This document shows positions 35,989-45,275 of a stretch of DNA of 64,000 nucleotides, in pieces (the stretch's first letter is position 1; the number at the start of each line of letters is the position of its first letter). Below the pieces are notes generated by a model. It was given only the letters and a program-made list of their open reading frames with translations, had not been told where the DNA came from and did no database searches. The position numbers and the translations under genes were made by a program. This stretch comes from Mycobacterium paraterrae (GTDB lineage: Bacteria > Actinomycetota > Actinomycetes > Mycobacteriales > Mycobacteriaceae): the NCBI RefSeq assembly GCF_022430545.2, contig NZ_CP092488.2, forward strand, positions 248,001 to 312,000, written 5' to 3'.

Positions 35989-37076
35989 CGCCGCAACACC
36001 GCCAGCGACAGGCACAGCAGGGTCGCGGCAATCAGCGAAATGCTCACCGGCACAACAGGGTAGTCCCAGGACCGGCGAGTGATCATGGTGCCGTTCGGCA
36101 ACACGGCGTCGGGTGGAGCGTTACGGATGCGGTCCAGCAAGGCCGTCAGCGTGGCGTCGGTACTGCCCGGATCGGCTCCGGTGCCGACGGGGTTGTACAG
36201 ATTGAACCGGCCGCCGGTGGCGGCGACGATGGACGACAACGACTGGGAGGACTGAGTCGGTCCGCTGAGCACGTCGCTGCGTGCGATCGCGTTGATTTGA
36301 ATCCCGGCCCGCGCGGCCATGTCTTTGACTTGCTGGGTGGAGTACAGCGACCGTCGGCGATCGTCGTCGGAGCGAATCTTGCTGTAGCCCATGTAGATCA
36401 CGGAGCGACGGTGCCCCGACTTGTCCTCGAAACCCGGGAAGCCAGTCATGCACAACGCCAGAATGTCCTCTACCGAGCGCACATAGTCGGTGTATTTGGT
36501 GGAGCGAGAAAAGTTGGTGATGCCGTTGCTCAACTGGTCGACCTCGCCGGCGCTGAGCTTCTTTCCGGCATCGATGTCACGCTGAAGCGGCGACAGGTTT
36601 GCGAAGTCGGTGAACTGTTGCGCGGCCCAGTCGTAGTTGCGGGTCAGCGGAACGACCCGCAGAGTCGGAGAGGTCAACCCGATCCGCTGGGTCTGGAAGG
36701 ATTTCATCTGCTGGGTGAAGTAGTTCAGCAGGCCCGCCGTCGCGGCGTCGGTCACCGGCTCTCCCACGCAGAGCATGATGTCTTCCGGGTGCAGCGCTTC
36801 GAAATTTCTTGTCGCCGAAGAGAAGCCAACCGGCCGGCCCGCGGTGGCGATCGCGGCCGCGAAGAGGATCACCAGTAGCACCGCAGTGACTACCAGCGCG
36901 AGGAATCGCGCCCGCGCCACCCGGGCGTACTCCGGAAGCGTGGTCAGCCGGCTGACGTGGGCCAGCGGACGCAGGACTCGAGCTACGGTGGGCAGCGGCA
37001 CGATCATCGCCACCAACACGACCACCAGCAGCGCCAGGACGCCGCCGGCGGTCAGGGGCCACCATTTCAGGTCCAC
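35985..37076 (-). CDS. VWA-like membrane protein 1 with degenerate MIDAS
   Basis: 363 residues from GTG 37076. Helices near 10-28 and 59-78, a long extracytoplasmic domain and a C-terminal helix (VPVSISLIAATLLCLSLAVL). At the position of the first VWA strand it reads DIMLCVGEPVTD (99-110), without the DxSxS metal motif, yet later strands (HRRSVIYMGYSKIRSDDDRRR, GIQINAIARSD) keep a VWA/Rossmann pattern. Likely an inactive-MIDAS partner of the second VWA protein. Overlaps the upstream gene by 10 bases. Confidence 0.78.
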   Translation of the reverse strand: MDLKWWPLTAGGVLALLVVVLVAMIVPLPTVARVLRPLAHVSRLTTLPEYARVARARFLALVVTAVLLVILFAAAIATAGRPVGFSSATRNFEALHPEDIMLCVGEPVTDAATAGLLNYFTQQMKSFQTQRIGLTSPTLRVVPLTRNYDWAAQQFTDFANLSPLQRDIDAGKKLSAGEVDQLSNGITNFSRSTKYTDYVRSVEDILALCMTGFPGFEDKSGHRRSVIYMGYSKIRSDDDRRRSLYSTQQVKDMAARAGIQINAIARSDVLSGPTQSSQSLSSIVAATGGRFNLYNPVGTGADPGSTDATLTALLDRIRNAPPDAVLPNGTMITRRSWDYPVVPVSISLIAATLLCLSLAVLRR

Positions 37077-37540
37077 GAGCGGATCATCTCCTCAACGCTC
37101 GCGCCGAACCGCTCGACGTCGACGCGCGCGAGCGGCGTGAACCGGGCATCGTTGAGCGCTGCGATGAGCGGCGCCGCGGGCGCAAGCACGCCGCCGGCCA
37201 GGTCTGCGGTGTGCATGTACTGTGCGCGCTGCCCGGTGGCAAGGTTCAGGAAACTCCGCAGCGTGTGGCTGTAGCCCGCGCACGCCTGCACGGCGGTGAT
37301 CGCTCCGGACCGGTACGTGGTTGTGGTCGCGGCGACCGATCGGGCAAAGCGGCGGGCCAGCAGCCGGCGGTGCAACGTCGACACCCCGCGCAAGGTCCGC
37401 AGCCGTGCCGGGGGCATCGTCCAGACGTACACGCCCACGTACCAGCCCGCTAGGACGGCGATTAGCGCCGCGGCGACAACCGTCCACCACACGGAGAACG
37501 GGCGCGGTCCAGAGATGTAGCGCAGCAGATCAGTTTGCAT
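37067..37540 (-). CDS. Small membrane protein in MoxR-VWA cluster (DUF4381-like position)
   Basis: 157 residues: one N-terminal helix (SVWWTVVAAALIAVLAGWYVGVYVW), then a basic cytoplasmic domain with helices (HRRLLARRFARSVAATTT; VQACAGYSHTLRSFLNLATG). Size, topology and place between the DUF58 and VWA genes correspond to the small DUF4381-type protein of other MoxR clusters. Overlaps the DUF58 stop by 11 bases and the VWA start by 10. Confidence 0.72.
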   Translation of the reverse strand: MQTDLLRYISGPRPFSVWWTVVAAALIAVLAGWYVGVYVWTMPPARLRTLRGVSTLHRRLLARRFARSVAATTTTYRSGAITAVQACAGYSHTLRSFLNLATGQRAQYMHTADLAGGVLAPAAPLIAALNDARFTPLARVDVERFGASVEEMIRSWT

Positions 37541-38402
37541 GACGGAAGCCTTCGGTCAGGCCGACCAGCTGCGTGCGCAGCTGGCTACTGGCACCGATGC
37601 GGGTGTAGCGGATCGCCCTTTCGGTCATGAATGTGTCCAGGCGAGCCAGGCGGGCCTGCTCTTGTCTCCGGTACGCGGCAATGACCCGCGGACCCAAAGT
37701 GGCGCCGTTGAGAACGAAAGCGCCGCTGTCGATGTCGAACCCGTCGGCCTCGGTGTCGGAGGATCCGACAGCGGCCATGTCGCTGACCATGGCCCACATC
37801 AGCTCGTGCCGACCGGAGAGCTGCTGCAGGGCGTCGGCGAGGCGATCGTCGATGTCGGGTTCGTCGGACACCACGATGATCAGCATGCGGCGTCGATAAC
37901 CGTTAGCGGCGTAACGTAATTGGGTGACGATGTCACTGGAGCCCGGTGCATGGAGCGTGTGACCGTAGAATCGGTCGAGCAGCGATTCGATGTGTGTCTC
38001 GCCGCGGCGGTTACGGGTGTTGGCCGATCCGCGCGAATCGCCGTACACCAAACCGATTTCGTCAGATCGGCCCAGTGTGATCAACCCGATCGCGCCGATG
38101 ATGTTGGCGGCGATGTCGCGTTTGAGTTCCCCGCTCGGAGCCAGCGCGTTCATGTTACGACCGGCGTCGGCGATCACCAGAATCTTGTGGTGCTTTTCCG
38201 AGACGAATCGTTTGATCAACACCGACCCAGAGCGGGCCGTCGCTTTCCAGTCGATGTCGCGGACGTCGTCACCGGGCACATACGGTCGCAGATCATCGAA
38301 TTCCAAACTGCGCGTGTGCAAAAGGGCGTAACGGCCACCTTCGAGCAGTCCGCGGCTGTCGCTGCCGAAGTGCTGTTTGGCGCGGTTGAGGTGCTTGCCC
38401 AT
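37530..38402 (-). CDS. DUF58 domain protein of MoxR cluster
   Basis: 290 residues, no membrane helix. Contains the family's core GRYALLHTRSLEFDDLRPYVPGDDVRDIDWKATARSGSVLIKRFVSEKHHKILVIADAGRNM, where the last segment is a VWA-like strand with the Asp-x-x-x-Asn variation. DUF58 proteins always accompany MoxR AAA+ ATPases and are thought to be their client or adaptor. The gene starts 5 bases after the moxR stop. Confidence 0.9.
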   Translation of the reverse strand: MGKHLNRAKQHFGSDSRGLLEGGRYALLHTRSLEFDDLRPYVPGDDVRDIDWKATARSGSVLIKRFVSEKHHKILVIADAGRNMNALAPSGELKRDIAANIIGAIGLITLGRSDEIGLVYGDSRGSANTRNRRGETHIESLLDRFYGHTLHAPGSSDIVTQLRYAANGYRRRMLIIVVSDEPDIDDRLADALQQLSGRHELMWAMVSDMAAVGSSDTEADGFDIDSGAFVLNGATLGPRVIAAYRRQEQARLARLDTFMTERAIRYTRIGASSQLRTQLVGLTEGFRHAN

Positions 38403-38407
38403 GCCGG

Positions 38408-39412
38408 CTAGGGGACGCGTACGCTTTGCAACACGGCGTCGATCACGGTTTCGGCGGTGATGTTGGACGCCGCGGCCTCGAAGCCGAGGATCAGCCGGTG
38501 CCGCAGCACCCGATGGGCCACCTTGGCGACGTCGTCCGGGATAACGTAGTTTCGGCCGCGAAGGATCGCGTGGGCACGGGCGGCCTTACAGAACGCGATC
38601 GTGGCCCGGGGACTGGCGCCATATTCCACGATGCGCGCCAGTTGCGGCGGCAGGTATTGCTGGGGGTTGCGCGTGACACCCACGAGTTGGCTGGCGTAAT
38701 GCATCAGCGCCTGGTCCATGTGGACGGCGGCGACCAGCCGCTGGAGGTGACGGATGTCGTCGAGGGTCACGACGTGTCGGGCGGGGTGGCTCTTGTCGTA
38801 GACACCGGCATCGATGCGCGCCATCACCTCGACCTCTTCTTGCGGTGACGGGTAGCGCAGGATCTCTTTGAGCAGGAACCGGTCGGTCTGAGCTTCCGAG
38901 AGCGGATAGGTACCCTCCTGGTCGACCGGATTCTGGGTGGCGATCACCAAAAATGGTTCGGGTATCGGGTAATTGGTGCCGGCCACTGTCGTCTGGCGTT
39001 CTTCCATCGCTTCGAGCATCGCGCTCTGCGTCTTGGCGCTGCTTCGGTTGATCTCGTCGAGCAGGCAGATGTTGGTGTGCACCGGACCCAGTTGCGTGAC
39101 AAAGGAATTCGTCGACGAGTCGTAGATCTGGGTGCCGATGATGTCACTGGGCAGCAGGTCCGGGGTACATTGAATGCGCTGGAACCCACCTGCCACGGCC
39201 TCGGCGATCACCCGGGCGGCGGTCGTTTTGGCAAGCCCTGGAACGCTTTCCAGCAGGATGTGTCCGCCGGTCAACAAGCCGATCAGCAACGTCTCACGCA
39301 GGTTGTCCTGACCCACTACCTTCTCGGCGAACACCTGAGACACCGCGCCCACGATGCGTTGAGCCGCCTGCATCTGTTGCGGGTCGGGTTGCTGCGCCCG
39401 GGTGATGGTCAT
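38408..39412 (-). CDS. MoxR-family AAA+ ATPase
   Basis: 334 residues from ATG 39412; AGAAAGG lies 5 bases upstream, so the in-frame GTG at 39418 overlaps the ribosome-binding site and is unlikely. Walker A SVPGLAKTT (57-65), Walker B ICLLDEINRS (115-124), then ATQNPVDQEGTYPLSEAQTDRF with sensor 1 and the arginine-finger region. MoxR ATPases act as chaperones that mature VWA-containing proteins; the VWA genes follow here. Which of the several mycobacterial moxR paralogs this corresponds to I cannot decide. Confidence 0.93.
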   Translation of the reverse strand: MTITRAQQPDPQQMQAAQRIVGAVSQVFAEKVVGQDNLRETLLIGLLTGGHILLESVPGLAKTTAARVIAEAVAGGFQRIQCTPDLLPSDIIGTQIYDSSTNSFVTQLGPVHTNICLLDEINRSSAKTQSAMLEAMEERQTTVAGTNYPIPEPFLVIATQNPVDQEGTYPLSEAQTDRFLLKEILRYPSPQEEVEVMARIDAGVYDKSHPARHVVTLDDIRHLQRLVAAVHMDQALMHYASQLVGVTRNPQQYLPPQLARIVEYGASPRATIAFCKAARAHAILRGRNYVIPDDVAKVAHRVLRHRLILGFEAAASNITAETVIDAVLQSVRVP

Positions 39413-39453
39413 GGGCACCTTTCTGTGATTGGCGGGAAAATATCGGCGGCAAC

Positions 39454-40656
39454 TTATCGATAGCTCAGTGCCGGAGGCACTTTGGAAAGATCAGCGGTGC
39501 CGTTGAGGAATGGGTCGATGGTGCCGTCGCCGTTGCCGCCCGACTTGTACTGCACCGTGACCGGGACGGTGACCTCTCCGCTGAACATCGCGGTGAGGCG
39601 GAACTGGTCGAAGAAGGAGATTTTGACCTTACTCAGATCGGCTTTGCCCCAGTGGGCAGATCCCTCCACGTACTTGTAGTCGTCGAGACCGGCCAGCGGG
39701 CACGGCGGCGGCGGCTTGAGCGCGCTCGACCTCTCACATGCCGCGAATGCGGTGCCGAGCGCATCGATGACGGCCTTGTTGCCGGCGTCGTTGAGGCTGT
39801 ACGTGGCCTGCACCCACGGCGTGTAGGAGTTCAACGTATCCAACAGGAGGGGTTGGGATTTCACGTCGAGGTAGGGGCTGCTGCTGCCGATGTCGACGTA
39901 ACCGGGAAAGACGTAGGTGGTCTGACCGCTGATGGGCTTGCCGAACAGCGTCAAGGTCTTGTCGGCGCCGTTGATCGACGAGCCGGGGTCGGGTCGCAAC
40001 TTAATTGCTGCGGACTCCAGATACCACCGTTTGTTGGTGCGCTTGGTCCGCACGGTGGCGTCGGAGACCTTGTCGCCGAAGGTGGCTGCGACATGCACCT
40101 GCCCCATGCCGATCCCGGCGGCGCCAGAGTCGTCGTTCAAAATCCGCACGTTGCTGATCGGCCACTTGGCGATCTGCTTCTTCAAGACGTCGTTGGTCAG
40201 GAAGTCCTTTGACGCGGGTTGGTCGTCGCTGTAGGACAGCGCGGCCTCGGCATCGCCGCGGGCCAGAGCGGCCAGATAGCCCTTGACCGCGTCGGCCGCT
40301 GACCCCGCGCCGCCCCCAGAGTTGCCACCCGCCAAGGTGATCACCAGCACGACGATGACCACCACGAGTACCGCCGCGCCGGCGCCCAGCGTGATCAGCA
40401 GCGGCTTGCGGTTGCGCCGCGGCGTGGGGCCGAAGGAGCCAGGTGGGCCGGGCGGGAAGCCCGGCGGCGGTCCCGGTACGCCCGGTTGCTGCGGCCACGA
40501 TGGTGCACCGTGTTGTGGTGCTGACCACCGCTCGGGTGGCGGTGCGGCCGGCCACGGTGGCGGCCCCGACTGGGGGTTGGGCGGTGGTTGTGGCGAACCG
40601 CCGGGGCCGACCGGATTCGGGCCGCCGTATCCGCCGCCCCCAGACCACTCAGTCAC
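39454..40656 (-). CDS. Proline-rich single-pass membrane protein, DUF4878-like
   Basis: 400 residues. Residues 1-80 are a Gly/Pro/Trp-rich cytoplasmic tail; one transmembrane helix follows (KPLLITLGAGAAVLVVVIVVLVITLA). The outer part starts with AADAVKGYLAALARGDAEAALSYSDDQPASKDFL, a DUF4878/NTF2-like segment, and continues with a beta-rich domain containing two cysteines. Forty-one bases upstream of moxR on the same strand, so probably part of its transcript. Confidence 0.8.
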   Translation of the reverse strand: MTEWSGGGGYGGPNPVGPGGSPQPPPNPQSGPPPWPAAPPPERWSAPQHGAPSWPQQPGVPGPPPGFPPGPPGSFGPTPRRNRKPLLITLGAGAAVLVVVIVVLVITLAGGNSGGGAGSAADAVKGYLAALARGDAEAALSYSDDQPASKDFLTNDVLKKQIAKWPISNVRILNDDSGAAGIGMGQVHVAATFGDKVSDATVRTKRTNKRWYLESAAIKLRPDPGSSINGADKTLTLFGKPISGQTTYVFPGYVDIGSSSPYLDVKSQPLLLDTLNSYTPWVQATYSLNDAGNKAVIDALGTAFAACERSSALKPPPPCPLAGLDDYKYVEGSAHWGKADLSKVKISFFDQFRLTAMFSGEVTVPVTVQYKSGGNGDGTIDPFLNGTADLSKVPPALSYR

Positions 40657-40743
40657 TGCAACCTCTTTCAGTAATCCCGGCGACGCCGCGTTCGGTCGAC
40701 GTAATTATCGGGCGTCGTGGCCGGCCTCGATCACACAATTTCG

Positions 40744-41448
40744 TCACGCGTGCACCTTGTCGGCGATGCCGTCGACAATGGCCTGACCCTGCTCGGTGAT
40801 GTCGTTGCCACATACCCAGGCGTCGATGACGACGTTGCCTAACGCCCGCATCGCATGCTGGCACACATAGCCGTCCCCGGCTTCTTCGCTGTTGCGGACC
40901 ACGATGTCGGGTCCGGTCTCGGCGGGAACTCCCACTGACCAGGTGTGGGGCTTATGGCCCTCGACCTGGAAACGCACGCGTTGACGCGCGCAGCGCTGCC
41001 ACAGCACCATCGACCGATCCAGGAAGCGGTAGGCCTGCTGGGCGGTCGTGAACACGACGACACCCTGGTCGGTGTCGTGCTCGGGCTCGTCGCCGGGTTC
41101 GGACACTTTGCGCCCCGCCACCGCGACGTACCCGCTACCGCGGTACGTGACGTCCAAGGTGTTCCATAACGCCCCTGCACACGCACGATCGCCCAGCGTG
41201 TAGGTGGCGTCGCGTTCCTCGGCCATCTTGGCGTAGGTCTCGTACGTCGTCAGACCCCCCGGTTTTCCGATGATGGCGCTGACCTGCTCGTCACTGAGCA
41301 ACAGCGACTCCGGGTGCGATGCCGAAACCTGCGGTCCGGCCGGGCCCGACGGCAACACCGAGTGACCGGACACGGCCACCGCACATCCGCTGACGTTGAC
41401 GGCTGCCAGCGCCATGGCACCGATCAGCCGGGCGGTCGGAAGGCTCAT
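40744..41448 (-). CDS. Lipoprotein with PknH-sensor-like domain
   Basis: 234 residues from ATG 41448. Lipobox VSGC (C22), then a domain that resembles the extracellular sensor domain of the kinase PknH: LLLSDEQVSAIIGKPGGLTTYET, TLGDRACAGALWNTLDVTYRGSGYVAVAGR, WSVGVPAETGPDIVV, YVCQHAMRALGNVVIDAWVCG, with four conserved cysteines forming likely disulfides. Start overlaps the upstream lipoprotein stop by 4 bases. Confidence 0.8.
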   Translation of the reverse strand: MSLPTARLIGAMALAAVNVSGCAVAVSGHSVLPSGPAGPQVSASHPESLLLSDEQVSAIIGKPGGLTTYETYAKMAEERDATYTLGDRACAGALWNTLDVTYRGSGYVAVAGRKVSEPGDEPEHDTDQGVVVFTTAQQAYRFLDRSMVLWQRCARQRVRFQVEGHKPHTWSVGVPAETGPDIVVRNSEEAGDGYVCQHAMRALGNVVIDAWVCGNDITEQGQAIVDGIADKVHA

Positions 41449-42188
41449 CCCGGTACCTTCGCCGCGATCGCCGACGCCACCGCCCCGGCCTGGGTGCGCA
41501 ACCCGGGACCGCACGCACGGATGTCGACGGCAACGTTGTTGTGCACGGTCAGGGCGTGTTCGCACGCCAACGACGGCTCCACCTCGTCTCGAGACGCCAT
41601 CGTCAGCATGCCGGACGTGTCGTTGGCGTCTTCGAGGGTGTACTGCAGATCGGTGCGGGGATTGTCCTTGTCCAGATTGCGTTCGTCGACGTGGCGTCCA
41701 TTGCACGTCTTCCAACTCGCCGCCTGCTTGGCGTAGAAGCCAGTGGCGTCTTCCGGGAGCGGAAACGCCACCACCGCTTCGTAGACCACCTGGTTCCACT
41801 CGTTACCGGGTTTGCGGATGCTGCGTCCGCGAACTCCCATCCATCCGCTGCCCTCGTAGGCCGGTTGCCACGTCGACGACCAGGCGCCGGCGCAGTCGCC
41901 GCCGGGTGTGTTGAACCCGAACATTCGCGACCACTCGTCGACCACCTCCATGTCGGTGGCGCCCACGAAAGAGTTGACCTCGGCCGCGTCCAGCAGCAGC
42001 CCGGGAAGCTCGCGCACGAGCACGGGCGCCGCGAAGGGCATGGGCGTGAACTTGGCCCCGGCGCTGCTCGACGCCCGGCCGCTATCCCCGGTGGAAGCGC
42101 ACCCGGCCAACACCGCGACGGCGACAGCCAGCACGACGAACCTGCGACCGCCTCTCAGGCGCACGGCAGTCGCTATGGTCCTGGACAC
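41445..42188 (-). CDS. Lipoprotein with PknH-sensor-like domain (tandem paralog)
   Basis: 247 residues from GTG 42188 (an upstream TTG at 42206 is also in frame). Lipobox VLAGC (C30) after FVVLAVAVAVLAG. The domain repeats the pattern of the next gene: LLLDAAEVNSFVGATDMEVVDEW, GGDCAGAWSSTWQPAYEGSGWMGVRGR, SLACEHALTVHNNVAVDIRACG. Likely a tandem duplicate; both proteins would sit outside the membrane. Divergent from the LLM oxidoreductase at 42316. Confidence 0.8.
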   Translation of the reverse strand: MSRTIATAVRLRGGRRFVVLAVAVAVLAGCASTGDSGRASSSAGAKFTPMPFAAPVLVRELPGLLLDAAEVNSFVGATDMEVVDEWSRMFGFNTPGGDCAGAWSSTWQPAYEGSGWMGVRGRSIRKPGNEWNQVVYEAVVAFPLPEDATGFYAKQAASWKTCNGRHVDERNLDKDNPRTDLQYTLEDANDTSGMLTMASRDEVEPSLACEHALTVHNNVAVDIRACGPGLRTQAGAVASAIAAKVPG

Positions 42189-42315
42189 GGACTCAGAGTC
42201 TGGCAAGCGTCACGCGCGCCGTCCACTCACCCGGGCGGCGCCAGGCCGACAGCACCCGTTCGCCAGGAGCGAAACGGGGTTATGGTTCCGTTTAATCGCC
42301 GCTAGGTTCGAACAG

Positions 42316-43227
42316 GTGACGATCAAACTTGGTTATCAGATCCCGAACTTCTCCTACGGCACCGGCGTTGAGCAACTTTTCCCGACAGTTATCGAGCAGG
42401 CGCGAGAAGCCGAAGCAGCGGGCTTCGACTCCGTGTTCGTGATGGACCACTTCTACCAATTGCCCGGTCTTGGCGAACCGACCGAACCGATGCTGGAGGC
42501 CTACACCGCGCTTGGCGCGCTTGCGACGGCCACCGAGTCGGTCCAACTCGGCACGCTGGTCACCGGCAACACGTACCGGAACCCCACCCTTTTGGCCAAG
42601 GCGATCACCACGCTTGACGTCATCAGCCAGGGTCGCGCGATTCTGGGTATCGGGGCGGGTTGGTTCGAGCTGGAGCACGACTCGCTGGGCTTCGAATTCG
42701 GTACGTTCACCGACCGGTTCAACAAGCTCAACGAAGCGCTCGAGATCATCCTGCCAATGATCAGAGGTGAGCGCGTCACCGTCGACGGCGCGTACTACAA
42801 GACTAAGGACGCGTTCGCCAATCCGCGCTTGCGTGACCACATTCCGCTGAAGATCGGTGGCAGCGGGGAGAAAAAGACGATCCCGTTGGCGGTCAAGCAC
42901 TTCGACCACCTCAACATCATCGCGCCATTCGACCAGCTCGCCGGCAAGGTGAAGGTCGTGCAGGAGCGTTGCCAGGAGGCGGGGCGCGATCCGGCGACGC
43001 TGGAAACCAGCACACTGATCAGTGTGCTCCCCGATCCCAACGTCACCATTGACTCGCTGCCCGAGGAGTTCCGGCAACGCGCCGCGGTCGGCACACCCGA
43101 ATCCATTGCCGACCAAATCAAGACCAGGGTCCTGGACGCCGGTGTCGGCGGGGTCATTTTCAACATGCCTGCCTACACGCCGGGTTCGATCGCGGCCGTC
43201 GGCAAAGCGCTCCAACAGGTTCTGTAG
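42316..43227 (+). CDS. LLM-class F420-dependent oxidoreductase
   Basis: 303 residues from a GTG at 42316 (the frame is open far upstream but overlaps the lipoprotein gene). Begins MTIKLGYQIPNFSYGTGVEQLFPTVIEQAREAEAAGFDSVFVMDHFYQLP and has LGTLVTGNTYRNPTLLAKAITTLDVISQGRAILGIGAGWFELEH and KIGGSGEKKTIPLAVKH, typical of F420-dependent luciferase-like enzymes. Substrate unknown. Converges with the FAD monooxygenase gene. Confidence 0.9.
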   Translation: MTIKLGYQIPNFSYGTGVEQLFPTVIEQAREAEAAGFDSVFVMDHFYQLPGLGEPTEPMLEAYTALGALATATESVQLGTLVTGNTYRNPTLLAKAITTLDVISQGRAILGIGAGWFELEHDSLGFEFGTFTDRFNKLNEALEIILPMIRGERVTVDGAYYKTKDAFANPRLRDHIPLKIGGSGEKKTIPLAVKHFDHLNIIAPFDQLAGKVKVVQERCQEAGRDPATLETSTLISVLPDPNVTIDSLPEEFRQRAAVGTPESIADQIKTRVLDAGVGGVIFNMPAYTPGSIAAVGKALQQVL

Positions 43228-43235
43228 GCGACGCG

Positions 43236-44384
43236 TTACCCGGGCAGCGTGAACGCTGTTCGGCCGGCTATCGACGCCATGTGGGAGGTCAGCGCGCGTT
43301 CAGGGATCAGGGCGGTCGCATAGCTGGCTGCCATGCTGAGGGCGGCGGGCCGCACATTAACCAGGGTTCCGATCGTCGCCGACTCGCGGACAAGCCGCGA
43401 GACCCGGCGGCGGCGGTATGCGGTGAAATGCGCAAAGGCGGTTGACAAATCGGGTGTCTGGTTCGCGAACGCGGCAAGCAATGCCGCGTCCTCGATCGCT
43501 TGGCAACCCCCTTGTCCGAGATGCGGCCGCATGGGGTGGGCGGCGTCGCCGACAAGCACGACCGGTCCCTGTGACCAGTGTCGAGCAGGCTGGCGGTCGT
43601 AGAGATCGTCACGCAACACGTCAGCCTCTGCGGTCGCAGCCAGAAGGCTCGGCATGGGCTCGGTCCAGCGGCTCAGCATGCGCTGGAGGTACCGCAGCTC
43701 CCCCTCGGCTGCGCGCTGGCCCTCGCGTGCGCGTTGCGTGGCGAACCAGTAGGTCAAACCGTCTCCCATTGGCACGTGGCCAGTTTCAATCCCCGGGCCC
43801 AATGTCTGGCCGGCCAGCTGTGGGTCCAAGCCATACCGGGCGATCCCCCGCCAGCTGGTGTAGCCGACGTAACGGTTGGTCAGCGGACCGTTGAGTTGGC
43901 GTGCGATCAGCGAGTGCGTTCCGTCGGCACCGACTACTGCGTCGGCGTCGCGAACCCCGTAGTCCGATAGGCGCACCTGCACCCCGTCAGCACTGCTGGT
44001 GACACCGACGGCCGTGATGCCGTCTTCGATGGTTCCTGTGGGTAAGGCGGCGGTGAGGATGTCGCGCAGCAGAGGCCGCCGGATCACCACGAGCGGTTCG
44101 CCGAGTGCGTGGACGAACCGCTCACCCGTTGGGCGCCGCAGCCAGGTGCCATTGCGCCAGCGCACAGCGCCGGCGGTGACGCGCCCGCCGGCCGCGCGGA
44201 CCGAATCGCCGAGACCGAACTGGTCGAGGGCGGCTAAAGCGTTGGGCCAGATGCTGATTCCTGCGCCCGCAGAGGTGTCGGCGCGCTTTTCCAGGACGGT
44301 GACGTCATAGCCGCACCGGTGCAGTCCGATCGCTGTGGCCAGACCGGCGATTCCAGCGCCGGCGATGACGACTCGTTCACTCAC
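43236..44384 (-). CDS. FAD-dependent monooxygenase (salicylate/zeaxanthin-epoxidase type)
   Basis: 382 residues. Rossmann motif VIAGAGIAGLATAIGLHRCGYDVTVLEK, DG motif VVGADGTHSLIARQL, and FAD motif VVLVGDAAHPMRPHLGQGGCQAIEDA, with the H/P/G pattern of 3-hydroxybenzoate/salicylate hydroxylase-like enzymes. Oxidises an unidentified aromatic or lipid substrate. Divergent from the methyltransferase gene, with 73 bases between starts. Confidence 0.9.
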   Translation of the reverse strand: MSERVVIAGAGIAGLATAIGLHRCGYDVTVLEKRADTSAGAGISIWPNALAALDQFGLGDSVRAAGGRVTAGAVRWRNGTWLRRPTGERFVHALGEPLVVIRRPLLRDILTAALPTGTIEDGITAVGVTSSADGVQVRLSDYGVRDADAVVGADGTHSLIARQLNGPLTNRYVGYTSWRGIARYGLDPQLAGQTLGPGIETGHVPMGDGLTYWFATQRAREGQRAAEGELRYLQRMLSRWTEPMPSLLAATAEADVLRDDLYDRQPARHWSQGPVVLVGDAAHPMRPHLGQGGCQAIEDAALLAAFANQTPDLSTAFAHFTAYRRRRVSRLVRESATIGTLVNVRPAALSMAASYATALIPERALTSHMASIAGRTAFTLPG

Positions 44385-44457
44385 GTCTGTGAACCTAACT
44401 CGCCGTCATGGCCGTCGATACGTCATCCTGTGTCCCGTGCTGTGGTGCAATCGCATC

Positions 44458-45072
44458 ATGGGAAGAATCCGACGGATCGTGTCCGTATCCGCCCCCACGG
44501 CCCCTCGCAGCGATTGCGGCTGGCTTCTTGCCGGATACCTCGGTGCCGCAGGCTTTTTCGTCCAGGAGGTGTTGTTCCGGCAGCGCGGCGCGGCCTCCAG
44601 TCTTGACGCCTCTCATGACGACAGGGGAACTACGAGAACGTTGCTCGTATCATCCGGACTCGCCTGCGGCCTGCCGTTGATACTGCGCCGACTCCCGCTG
44701 CCGCTCATGCCTCGGGCAGCAGCCGCCACGGGCCTGATCATGCAGGCGTGCGGATTCGTACTGCGAGTGTGGTCCATGCGGACGCTGGGTGACTTCTACA
44801 CGCGCACTTTGCGTACAGCGCAGCACCAGCACCTCGTCGAGACCGGCCCGTACCGATTGATTCGACACCGCGGATACGCCGGCGCCCTGTCGGTGTGGAC
44901 CGGCTTGGCCCTTGCCTCTCGGAGCGCACCGGCGGTCGTCCTGGTCGCCGCGCTGATGGGACGTGCGTATCGGCGACGTATCACCGCCGAAGAAGAGTTG
45001 CTAAGGCGAGCACTACCCGATTACAGCGACTACAGTCACCGAACCCGCAAACTCGTCCCATACGTCTGGTGA
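44458..45072 (+). CDS. Isoprenylcysteine carboxyl methyltransferase (ICMT) family membrane protein
   Basis: 204 residues from ATG 44458. About four hydrophobic helices, then ICMT core: FYTRTLRTAQHQHLVETGPYRLIRHRGYAGALSVWTGLALA and AEEELLRRALPDYSDYSHRTRKLVPYVW. The RHxxY/E-E pattern binds S-adenosylmethionine in this family. Substrate in bacteria unknown; quinones or other lipids are possible. The first 175 bases, including 22 bases before the ATG, are duplicated at 46157. Confidence 0.82.
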   Translation: MGRIRRIVSVSAPTAPRSDCGWLLAGYLGAAGFFVQEVLFRQRGAASSLDASHDDRGTTRTLLVSSGLACGLPLILRRLPLPLMPRAAAATGLIMQACGFVLRVWSMRTLGDFYTRTLRTAQHQHLVETGPYRLIRHRGYAGALSVWTGLALASRSAPAVVLVAALMGRAYRRRITAEEELLRRALPDYSDYSHRTRKLVPYVW

Positions 45073-45275
45073 CGAATCGAAATACATCAACAACATTCAC
45101 GCACCTGCCGTGCCCAATCCGGTTTGGCAAGGTCTCGACCTAGTAGGACTACACCAGGCAGGGAATGCTGCGCTGCCAGGCGGAAGCGCGAACGGGGGCA
45201 ACCTTGAGACGATGGTGGCCTCGTTGGCGGCGCAGCCGGGAACGGTGACTATGAGGGACTAGAGAAGGGCTGCCG

